From SIG653 sp045578045 (lineage in GTDB: Bacteria; Bacillota; Clostridia; Oscillospirales; CAG-382): a DNA stretch of 15,581 nucleotides. Location: the NCBI GenBank assembly GCA_045578045.1, contig JAZNJM010000065.1, forward strand, positions 1 through 15,581, read 5' to 3'. The notes under the pieces were generated by a model. It saw only the letters and a list, made by a program, of their open reading frames with translations, was not told the DNA's origin and searched no databases. How positions within the stretch are numbered: position 1 is the first letter of the stretch; the number at the start of each line of letters is the position of its first letter. Below are positions 6,213-14,800 of the stretch, in pieces. A program made the translations under genes and the position numbers.

Positions 6213-8465
6213 ATGTCTTTTTTATCCTTAAAGGATATTGGAAAAATATATGTTTCTGAAAATAACGTTACGGTAGGTATAAGAGGCGTTAATCTCAACT
6301 TTGAAAAAGGCGAATTTGTTGCCGTAACAGGAAAATCAGGCTCAGGTAAATCCACATTGCTTAACGTTATAAGCGGAATGGATACTTATGAAGAAGGTGA
6401 GCTTTTAATCGAAGGCGAACCTACGTCTCATTTTCTGCAACCCGATTGGGAAAAATATAGGAGCGAATATATCTCCTTTATTTTTCAGGATTATAATATT
6501 ATTGAGAGTTTTACAGTTTTGCAAAACGTTGAACTCGCTCTTATGCATATAGAAGATAAAAAAGAGCGAAGAAAACGTGCTTTAGAACTTATTGAAAGAG
6601 TTGGAATGACGTCTCATATCAAGCATAAGGGAAGTAAGCTCTCAGGCGGACAAAAACAAAGAACTGTTATTGCAAGAGCGTTGGCGAAAGAAAGCCCTAT
6701 AATTCTTGCTGATGAACCAACGGGAAACCTCGATTCTGCAACGTCAAAAGAAATTGTAAAACTTTTGAGGGAAGTTTCTAAGGATAAACTTCTTATTGTT
6801 GTTACTCATAATTATGAAGAAGTTGAAGAATATGCAACACGTCATATAAGATTTTTTGACGGTGCTGTTGAGTCTGATACGGTTATGAGAGAAGCTCAGA
6901 TTTTTTCTGATAAAAAAGATAAAGAAAAAGTCAAAGATAAAACCATTGTTGAAAATAAAAAGAAAGATATAAAAGACGGTTTTGTTCTTGGTAAAGCGAT
7001 ATTTACGTCTCGTCCAAATCTTTCCATTTTCATTTGTTTTTTACTTATAATCGGAACCCTTGGAATTTTTGCTATAACTTCATTTTGTGGAGATATGTCG
7101 GTTTTATTTGAAAAGCAGTATATGTTTAACAATATTGAAGGAAGACTTGTTTTAACAAAACGAAACGGTGAGGTTATAAAAAGAGAAGAACTGGAAAAAA
7201 TTGTTTCGGAATATGGTGCTGAAAGTTTTCTTCATTATGATATTTTACTCGATTTATCAGAATTCAATTGTTTTGGGTATTTTGACGAAGAAAAAGGTTA
7301 TTATAAAGAGTTTGAATTGGATTGTACATACGGAGAAAGCTTTGGGGATGATATTATAGGTAAATATCCAACAAAGGCAAACGAGGTTTTGTTGTATCTT
7401 CCTATTTCAGAAAGCAGTTCATTTGGCGAGAAAGAAATTAAGCAGGATACAATTGACTTTAACAACATTACTTATAACGTAACAGGAATTAAGTATTTTT
7501 ACGATAATAATAAAAAAGGAAAATGTCTTTTCACAGAAAAAGGTTTCTCCATTGCAACAGCTAATAATTATCTTTACGGGAATGAAAAGATAATAACCGT
7601 TAACGTTACTCCGAAAAACGAACAAGATGAAACGAAAAGTAATAAATATGAATATTATAAATTTGATCTTTCTTTTCAGATGGAAGAGGGAAAAATATAC
7701 GTTGATATAAGAGATCCCCAAAAATTATTTGGAGAAGAAAATAACGTTGACATTGAATTTTCTTTAAACTATTATAAATATAATTATGATCTTGATCCTG
7801 CTGTACAACTGATGGAATACAAAAAAAACTTTGATAAGTCCTATTTAACAAAAGAAATGTCGGGAGATTACCGTAATATAACAATACATCCGTCTTTGAT
7901 CGTTGAAATGGCAGAAGAGATTCTCGAAAAATCATATAAACAGGCATCAATTTTCTTTGAAAGCGATGAAAAAGCAGAAGAAGCAGCAGAAAAGCTGAAT
8001 AAACTTGAATATATTGCTGTTCCCGCTAATACAACGAGTTCTCTTGGTGCAGAAGATACTATTTTAAATGTTATATCAGCATTATTTACAGCAATATTTT
8101 GGTTTTTGATAATTGTTTTCATTTCATTTTTCTTGAATCTTTGCATGGGAAGAACTTTAGATGCATTTAAAGGTGATATGGCTATAATGCGTTCTATGGG
8201 TATTCACGTCAGAGTTATAAAAATTGGAATGTATATTAGAATGTTTATTTCTGTCATTCCTGCTTTTATTGCAGTTGTGTGTGCAGCTATTTACATTTTC
8301 TCATCTCCTGATTCGAATAAATTTTTCGTTTATTTGTATTGGTATCATTATGCGTTTATCGCTCTTGGAGTTATTATTCTTGTTTACAGAATAACAAAAA
8401 AACAAATTAAAAGACTTTTTGGCGAAAGCGTGAAAAAATCACTTAAAGGAGGGAATGCAGAATGA
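6213..8465 (+). CDS. ABC transporter ATPase-permease fusion, MacB/FtsX type (subunit 1)
   Basis: A 750-residue protein joining an ABC ATPase to an FtsX-like permease. ATPase domain at about residues 1-230: Walker A GKSGSGKST (40-48), Q-loop Gln92, signature LSGGQ (143-147), Walker B with ADEPTGNLD (Asp167-Glu168), switch His199. All are intact, so it should hydrolyse ATP. A charged Lys-rich linker follows. TM1 is at about 270-292, then an extracellular domain of about 325 residues, then TM2 about 618-645, TM3 about 671-698 and TM4 about 705-728. The segment DMAIMRSMGIHVRVIK matches the FtsX coupling region. The C-terminus lacks the usual PSEILAKYDI-type ending seen in its partner. GGAG 8 bases upstream supports the start. 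It overlaps the next gene by ATGA, so the two are translationally coupled and probably form a heterodimer. The substrate is unknown; related systems export peptides, lipoproteins or antimicrobials. Confidence 0.9.
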   Translation: MSFLSLKDIGKIYVSENNVTVGIRGVNLNFEKGEFVAVTGKSGSGKSTLLNVISGMDTYEEGELLIEGEPTSHFLQPDWEKYRSEYISFIFQDYNIIESFTVLQNVELALMHIEDKKERRKRALELIERVGMTSHIKHKGSKLSGGQKQRTVIARALAKESPIILADEPTGNLDSATSKEIVKLLREVSKDKLLIVVTHNYEEVEEYATRHIRFFDGAVESDTVMREAQIFSDKKDKEKVKDKTIVENKKKDIKDGFVLGKAIFTSRPNLSIFICFLLIIGTLGIFAITSFCGDMSVLFEKQYMFNNIEGRLVLTKRNGEVIKREELEKIVSEYGAESFLHYDILLDLSEFNCFGYFDEEKGYYKEFELDCTYGESFGDDIIGKYPTKANEVLLYLPISESSSFGEKEIKQDTIDFNNITYNVTGIKYFYDNNKKGKCLFTEKGFSIATANNYLYGNEKIITVNVTPKNEQDETKSNKYEYYKFDLSFQMEEGKIYVDIRDPQKLFGEENNVDIEFSLNYYKYNYDLDPAVQLMEYKKNFDKSYLTKEMSGDYRNITIHPSLIVEMAEEILEKSYKQASIFFESDEKAEEAAEKLNKLEYIAVPANTTSSLGAEDTILNVISALFTAIFWFLIIVFISFFLNLCMGRTLDAFKGDMAIMRSMGIHVRVIKIGMYIRMFISVIPAFIAVVCAAIYIFSSPDSNKFFVYLYWYHYAFIALGVIILVYRITKKQIKRLFGESVKKSLKGGNAE

Positions 8466-11400
8466 TTAGAATTAGTTCTCTTCATAAGTTTTTCAACAAA
8501 GGAAGACAAAACGAAATTCACGTTATAAACGATGTTAGCCTTGAACTTCCACAAAAAGGAATGGTTGCTATATTCGGAAAAAGTGGATGTGGAAAAACAA
8601 CTCTTCTAAACGTTATAGGCGGTCTTGATAAATTTCATTCAGGCGATGTTGAAATAAAAGGGGAAAAAATAAAAGAAAAATCTGATGATATAAGAAATAA
8701 AAACATCGGATATATTTTCCAAAATTATAACCTACAAAAAGAAGAAACGTGTTTTGAAAACGTTGCAAACGCTCTTTATCTTTGCGGAATAACAGATAAA
8801 ACAATAATTGAAGAAAGAGTTATGGCGGCGTTGAAAAACGTTGATATGGAGAAGTATTATAAACGAACTCCAGATACGCTTTCGGGTGGTCAGCAACAGC
8901 GAATTGCAATAGCAAGAGCGATAGTTAAAAATCCTCCCGTGATTCTTGCAGATGAGCCCACGGGAAATCTTGACGAAGCTAACACCATAATGATTATGAA
9001 CCTTTTGAAAGAAATTTCAAAGGAACATCTCGTTCTTCTTGTTACCCACGAAGCGAACCTTGTTGATTTTTATTGCGATACGGTTATAGAGCTTTCAGAC
9101 GGAAAAGTTGTTGAAATAAGAAATAATTACAACGCTGAAGGGTATTCAGGAAGGGATAAAAACGCAATATATCTTGGCGAGTTTGATAAAAAAGAAGTTT
9201 CAGACGAAAAAGTTGAACTTGAGTATTATGGCGAAGCTCCAAAAGAACCCATTAAGATGAAAATTATAAACAATGGTGGGAAACTTTATTTAAAGGTCGA
9301 GTCCGAGGAAGTAAGCCTGATAGACAAGAGCAGTGAAATTAAACTTAAAGAAGGGGTTTTTGAAGATAGAAAAAAAGAAGATAAAAAAACTTCTCTCTCT
9401 ATGTCTGCTTTGCCTCCAATTCACGGAACAAAGTTAGGAAAACTTTTTGATTTTAAAAAATCCCTGAAAACAGGATATCTTTCCGTTTCTCAAAAGAGAA
9501 AAAAAGGTAAAAAGATGTTAAGACGCTGTATGACTCTTTTTGCCGCTATTATTGTATTTATGAGTGCGATGTTAGGAATATCCGTTGGTGATATTATAAA
9601 AGGCAGAGACTCATACAATCATAACGTTTTCTACGTTTCAAACAATGATGGAACAACTTCAAAAAAACTCAACGAAGCTGTTGGAAATAATGATTCAGGA
9701 ATAGACTACGTTAAACTTTTATATTCAAATCCCAAAGGAGATTCAACGTTTTCTTTTTACATAGGAGCCTTTGAAACGTTTGAATTAGAGCCTTATGAAA
9801 GAGAGTATGATATAAAAACAAATGCGGTTCTTATGGGCGAATCTCTTATGGAAAACCTTCCTCTTGTTGAAGGCAAAAAAACAGAGCTTTCTGATTTTGA
9901 AGCTGTTATTACAACAAAGGTTGCAGATGGTTTGATAGAAGCTTCTTCTTTTAGCTATATAAAAGAATATAACGATTTACTCAGACTTATTTCTAAAGAA
10001 ATTTCCATTGACGAAAAAACAGTCAAAATTGCAGGTATCGTTAAATCTGATGAAACAGCTATTTATCTTTCTGATAGAGCAATTGCGAGATATATAAATT
10101 CACGTTCAAAATTAAGCGTTTATATTGCAGATGATTATAATATGAGCGTTTCAGAGGGAGAGGCTGTATTTATTGCAAACAGTTCTTTTGGAGATAAGAA
10201 TATTCCTTCTGTTGGAGATGCGGTTAAAATATGCGGTAAAGATATAAAAATCAAAGAAGTATATTCATATAAAACTTACGAAAAATGGATTTCAGATGAG
10301 GGTGTTTCTAAAAAATCCGAAGAAGAATATTTTGCTGATTTAATGGCTGAGAAATATCCAGCGTTATCAAATGAAACAGAAGAATATATTAACGCTAAAA
10401 CAGCGTTATATTCAGAGAAATATGCAGATTTTCTTGAATATTATTATTCAGAATACGATGAATATTTGAAATATTTATACATCGTCTCACCAAGTGATTT
10501 TGAACTTTGGCTCTATTTTGAAAAAAACGTTGATTTTGCTATTGAGAACGTAAACCAACATTTTTATGCATTAAAGAAGTTAAAGGAAGAAAATATAACG
10601 TCTCCTACCTTTGAACAGATAAAATCTTACAATATTGTTATAAAAGATAAAGATTATAAATTCGAATATCTACAATCAGAATTTTCTAACAAAAGAAACG
10701 ACTCTGCTTCTTATCTTGTAAATGAAAAAGATTATATTTTATTTTCAAAGCAAATTGGAGAAACAGATAAAACAGCAATGACTCATTATTCAAAATATTC
10801 TGATTATGAATATTATGATGGTGGAAAATTTGACTACGTGTATAAAGATTTTGTTGAAACTGAAGATGGAAGCGCTTATGAACCACAAATTTCTGAAGAT
10901 TTTGGAACTTGTTATACAGTTGTTCATTCAAACAATCCTTCATTAACGGAAAAATGGCTTATGGATAATTTCCCTAATCTAACCATAGGCGGTTTGAATC
11001 TAAACATAGACGGAAATTATTTTTCTATTATAACTCCGGATAAAATTTTTGACGATTTAATGGTTTTAAAATGGGGCAAAATTATTAAAAATCTTTCATT
11101 TATGGGCATTTTCTTTATTTTAATGTGTCTTATAATGTATTCCATAATGAATTCATCTCTTATGAGCAAAATTAAAGAGGTTGGAATATACAGAGCAATT
11201 GGTGTTTCGAAAAAAAATCTTATATACAGATTTTGGATTGAATCCGTTGTTCTTGCAACGGTTACAATGTTAAAGGGATATATTTTTGCAAGTGGATTTA
11301 TTTATGCTTGTTTATATATCTCTCCAATTATAGAAAGCATATTTTTCTATCCTTTATGGTATGCGCTCATTATTGTTGGTATTTTATATGTAATTTTTTC

Positions 11401-11476
11401 TTTCTTTGGAATACTTCCAATAGTTTTGCTTTTAAGAAAAACGCCAAGCGAAATTTTAGCAAAATACGATATATAG
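8462..11476 (+). CDS. ABC transporter ATPase-permease fusion, MacB/FtsX type (subunit 2)
   Basis: A 1004-residue partner of the preceding gene with the same plan. ATPase domain: Walker A GKSGCGKTT (39-47), signature LSGGQ (140-144), Walker B ADEPTGNLD (Asp164-Glu165), switch His196. A longer cytoplasmic linker (about 225-350) ends in a very basic RKKGKKMLRR just before TM1 (about 357-379). The extracellular domain is about 500 residues and rich in Glu, Asp and Tyr around residues 640-690. TM2-TM4 lie in the last 130 residues, with the FtsX signature KEVGIYRAIGVSKKNLIYRF and the ending LLRKTPSEILAKYDI. The start is fixed by AGGAGG at 8447-8452, nine bases before ATG, inside the end of subunit 1. 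No histidine kinase or response regulator is adjacent, unlike Bce-type resistance modules. The large unequal extracellular domains suggest binding of, or signalling to, something outside the membrane; the role is otherwise unknown. Confidence 0.9.
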   Translation: MIRISSLHKFFNKGRQNEIHVINDVSLELPQKGMVAIFGKSGCGKTTLLNVIGGLDKFHSGDVEIKGEKIKEKSDDIRNKNIGYIFQNYNLQKEETCFENVANALYLCGITDKTIIEERVMAALKNVDMEKYYKRTPDTLSGGQQQRIAIARAIVKNPPVILADEPTGNLDEANTIMIMNLLKEISKEHLVLLVTHEANLVDFYCDTVIELSDGKVVEIRNNYNAEGYSGRDKNAIYLGEFDKKEVSDEKVELEYYGEAPKEPIKMKIINNGGKLYLKVESEEVSLIDKSSEIKLKEGVFEDRKKEDKKTSLSMSALPPIHGTKLGKLFDFKKSLKTGYLSVSQKRKKGKKMLRRCMTLFAAIIVFMSAMLGISVGDIIKGRDSYNHNVFYVSNNDGTTSKKLNEAVGNNDSGIDYVKLLYSNPKGDSTFSFYIGAFETFELEPYEREYDIKTNAVLMGESLMENLPLVEGKKTELSDFEAVITTKVADGLIEASSFSYIKEYNDLLRLISKEISIDEKTVKIAGIVKSDETAIYLSDRAIARYINSRSKLSVYIADDYNMSVSEGEAVFIANSSFGDKNIPSVGDAVKICGKDIKIKEVYSYKTYEKWISDEGVSKKSEEEYFADLMAEKYPALSNETEEYINAKTALYSEKYADFLEYYYSEYDEYLKYLYIVSPSDFELWLYFEKNVDFAIENVNQHFYALKKLKEENITSPTFEQIKSYNIVIKDKDYKFEYLQSEFSNKRNDSASYLVNEKDYILFSKQIGETDKTAMTHYSKYSDYEYYDGGKFDYVYKDFVETEDGSAYEPQISEDFGTCYTVVHSNNPSLTEKWLMDNFPNLTIGGLNLNIDGNYFSIITPDKIFDDLMVLKWGKIIKNLSFMGIFFILMCLIMYSIMNSSLMSKIKEVGIYRAIGVSKKNLIYRFWIESVVLATVTMLKGYIFASGFIYACLYISPIIESIFFYPLWYALIIVGILYVIFSFFGILPIVLLLRKTPSEILAKYDI

Positions 11477-11523
11477 TTAAGATTATTATATTAAATCTAA
11501 CTAAAAAATTAATTAAAAATGAA

Positions 11524-11565
11524 AAAATGGATACTCTTTACCCAAAAGTATTGAGTATCCATTTT
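11524..11565. terminator. Terminator of the ABC operon
   Basis: A perfect 13-bp stem AAAATGGATACTC (11524-11536) with GAGTATCCATTTT (11553-11565) and a 16-base loop. The T run in the 3' arm serves as the tail and the A run before it allows function on the opposite strand. It lies 48 bases after the stop codon. Confidence 0.85.
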
Positions 11566-11603
11566 ATATATGGCTAAAATCTATAAACTTTAAAGTCAAT
11601 GAT

Positions 11604-11632
11604 AACGTGAAAAATTCGGCATTTTCAACGTT
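11604..11632. other. Inverted repeat upstream of the cohesin-like gene
   Basis: AACGTGAAAA (11604-11613) faces TTTTCAACGTT (11622-11632), pairing over 10 bp with one bulged base. It lies about 35 bp upstream of the TTTACATTT element, so it could be an operator or a weak hairpin. No equivalent was found before the ABC operon. Nothing else is recognisable in the rest of 11566-11666. Confidence 0.3.
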
Positions 11633-11666
11633 GACGATAATTCATTTTATATTAATAGCTAAAAAA

Positions 11667-11720
11667 TTTACATTTATTCACAAAAAACTTGTTGAATTTG
11701 CTAAAATACAAAGATATAAT
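11667..11720 (+). promoter_or_regulatory. Promoter of the cohesin-like surface protein gene, matching the ABC promoter
   Basis: TTTACATTT (11667-11675, preceded by A-run), 16 bp, -35 TTGAAT (11692-11697), 17 bp, -10 TATAAT (11715-11720). The leader after it (AGAGCAAGATGAAT) resembles the ABC leader (AGAAGCAAAATGAAT). The spacings are identical to those at 6086-6139. Confidence 0.78.
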
Positions 11721-11779
11721 AGTAGAGCAAGATGAATTATTCAATTCAATACAGCTATTCAAAAAAACAAAATAAAAAA

Positions 11780-11815
11780 GGGAAATGTACGTGAAATATA
11801 TCACAAAGCTTTCCC
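11780..11815 (+). other. 5' UTR stem-loop before the cohesin-like gene
   Basis: GGGAAA (11780-11785) pairs with TTTCCC (11810-11815), and an inner GTGA (11791-11794) pairs with TCAC (11801-11804), separated by a symmetric 5x5 internal loop. No T-run follows, so it is not a terminator. It sits in a leader of roughly 120 bases and may stabilise the mRNA or affect translation; the ribosome binding site GAGG (11834-11837) lies outside the stem. Confidence 0.45.
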
Positions 11816-11846
11816 AATAAAATAAATAAGAAAGAGGTAGCTTTTT

Positions 11847-14800
11847 ATGAAAAAGACTATTAGCGCAATTCTTTTAGTTGCAACCTTGCTAACAACAGTA
11901 ATTGCTTCTTGCTTTGTTGCTGGTGAAAAAGCATTAGTTGCGAATGCAGCCTCTGAAAGTTATTATACTTTAGAGGTTTCTGCACCCGAAACCGCAAATG
12001 CGGGTGATGTTATTGATGTTGTTATGACAGCTAAAAACATCAAAACAGAACTCGATGCAATCGAATTCTTCCTTGATTTCGATGAAACAAAGCTTGCCGG
12101 TGTTATTACCGAATCAGGCGAAGCTATGGACAAATTTATGACCGTTGTTCCTCAGTATATAATGGAATATAACGGCGTTGAAATTGGTCCAGCTTCTCGT
12201 TACGAACAGATCTGCAAATATGATGCAGAAAATGGCGTATACGAATGTAGATTCCTTGATCTTCTCCAATATCAAATGGCAAAAGCAGGTCAGGAATACA
12301 AAGGACTTATTAACGATGGAGACATTGTTATTACAATCCAGTTCAAAGTTCTCGACACAGTAGTAAATGGCGATGAGCTTGTATTTGCTATGAACGTTGT
12401 TAAAGGAACAACAAGAGGAACACTTAATGGTGTTGTAGGCACAGCTAATACAGCAAAAACTGTTATTGGTACAGCAGATTCCTCCGTTGAAGAACCTTCT
12501 GTAGCTCCTGAATCTTCTGTTGAAGAACCTTCCGTTGAAGAACCTTCCGTTGAAGAACCTTCTGTTGAAGAACCTTCTGTTGAAGATAACTATGCTCTCA
12601 ATAAAGGTTATGAAGTTCAAAGTGATCTCGGTTATCTTGGTGGAAAAGAAGACAATGGCGTAATCCTCACAGATGGTATTATTCCTGAGAAAGAAACTGC
12701 TGGTCAGACCGTTGCTTTCATAGGAACAGGCGCTGTTAATACAATCATTGTAAACCTTGGCAAAGTATATACAAACATAAACGAAATCGTTGTTGCTGGT
12801 GTTGTTGTAAATAGCAACCGTAAGTATGCGGACGTTGTTATCGAAGTATCCGAAAACGGAACAGATTACTCTGCTGTTACAAACGTAGCATTAACTGAAA
12901 CAGAAATTGATACAACAATATTCAATATGTCTCATACATTCGATGACGTTTCAGCTCAGTACGTTAAATTAACGTTCACAAGCAAAGATTACGTTCTCAC
13001 AATCGGTGACATTCAGGTATACGGTAGCGAAAAAGTTGAAGAACCTTCCGAACCCGAAATATCTGATCCAGCTTCTTCCGAAGCTCCAATTGATCCAAAT
13101 GGCATTCAATTCGTTCTCGACGTTGAAGCACCATCAAATGCACAAGCAGGGGATGTTATTGATGTTGTTATCTCTATTAAAGATATCAAAACAGAACTTG
13201 ATGCAATTGAATTCTACTTTGATTTTGACGAAACTAAACTTGCTGCTGTTATCACTGAAAACGGCGATGCAATGAACGAATTTATGACTGTTGTTCCTCA
13301 ATATACAATGGAATATAACGGTTCTGAAATTGGTACAGCACCTCGTTATGAACAAATTTGTACATACAGTGCAGAAAAAGGCGCATATGTTTGCAGATTT
13401 ATTGATCTTATGCAGTATGCGATGGCAAAACCTGGCGAAGAATACAAAGGTCTTATCAATGATGGCGACCTCGTTGTTACAATTCAGTTCAAAGTTCTTG
13501 ACACAGTAGCAGAAGGCGATGAGCTTGTATTCGCTCTTAGTGATGTTAAAGGCACAACAAGAGTAGCACTTTTAGGCGTTAACGGTGATTCTGATAAAGC
13601 AACAACAGCTATTGTTAAAGCTGATGTTTCTGCTGAAGAACCTTCCGTAGCACCTTCCGTTGATCCAGAGCCTTCCGTAGCTCCTGAATCTTCCGTGGCT
13701 CCTGAATCTTCCGCGGCTCCTGAAGTTTCCGAAACACCTGTTGTTCCAGGAGACGTTCAGTTCAGTCTTGATATTGAAGCTCCCGCAAACGCACAGGCTG
13801 GCGACATTATAGACGTTGTTATTACAATTAAAGACATCAAAGCACAGCTTGATGCAGCTGAATTTTTCCTCGATTTTGATGAAACAAAACTTGCAGGCGT
13901 TATAACCGAAGTTGGCGATGCAATGAACGAATTTATGACTGTTGTTCCTCAGTATACAATGGAATATAACGGTGCTGTAGTTGGTTTTGCTTCACGTTAC
14001 GAACAGATGTGCAGATATGATGCAGAAAACGGAGTTTACGAATGTAGATTCGTTGACCTTCTCCAATACTCAATGGCAAAACCTGGCGAAGAATATAAAG
14101 GACTTATCAACGATGGCGACCTCGTTGTTACAATTCAGTTTAAAGTTCTCGACACAGTAGCAGAAGGCGATGAGCTTGTATTTACTACAGTTGACGGTTC
14201 CGTTAAAGGTACAACAAGAGGAACACTTTTAAGCGTTAAAGGTTATGCTGACACCGCTAAAACAGTTATTGGAAGCTCTGATCCTGTTGTTTCCGAACCT
14301 GAAACATCTGATCCCGTTGTTTCCGAACCTGAATCAAGCGAACCTGAAATTAAAGAAGGACTTTGCTTTGATGCAGACGGCGAAATCCGTTACTATGTAG
14401 ACGGACAGCCAACATATGCTGGCGTTGTTCAAGATGCTGATGGAAATTATTATTACATTAACTCTTCACTTAAAGCGGTTAAAAATTGTTCTTATACAAT
14501 TAGTTCCTCCAGAACAAATGGTCTTATAAGAGCAGGACAATATGAATTTGATGCAGACGGAAAAATGATTATTCCAGAAGGCTTTGGAGACGGTCTCAAA
14601 GTTGATGAAGACGGCGAAATCCGTTACTATATAGACGGACAGCCAATCTACGCAGGTGTTGTTAAAGATGATGACGGTAATTACTACTATATCAACTCTG
14701 CGAAGAAAGCAGTTAAGAACCAAACATACTATATAAGCGAAGCTAAAGCAAACGGACTTATTGAAGCAGGAACATATATAATAGACGAAAACGGAAGATT

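Noticed and set aside
11308..11577. Small plus-strand open frame across the end of the second ABC gene
   Set aside because: It overlaps the conserved FtsX C-terminus in another frame and runs through the terminator hairpin.
11780..11815. Riboswitch or terminator in the leader of the cohesin-like gene
   Set aside because: Only a single imperfect hairpin without T-run or any known aptamer motif is visible, so it is listed only as a stem-loop.
12114..12620. Long minus-strand open frame inside the cohesin-like gene
   Set aside because: Low-complexity product (NRRFFNGRFFN) is the reverse reading of the SVEEP repeats; no ribosome binding site or family likeness.
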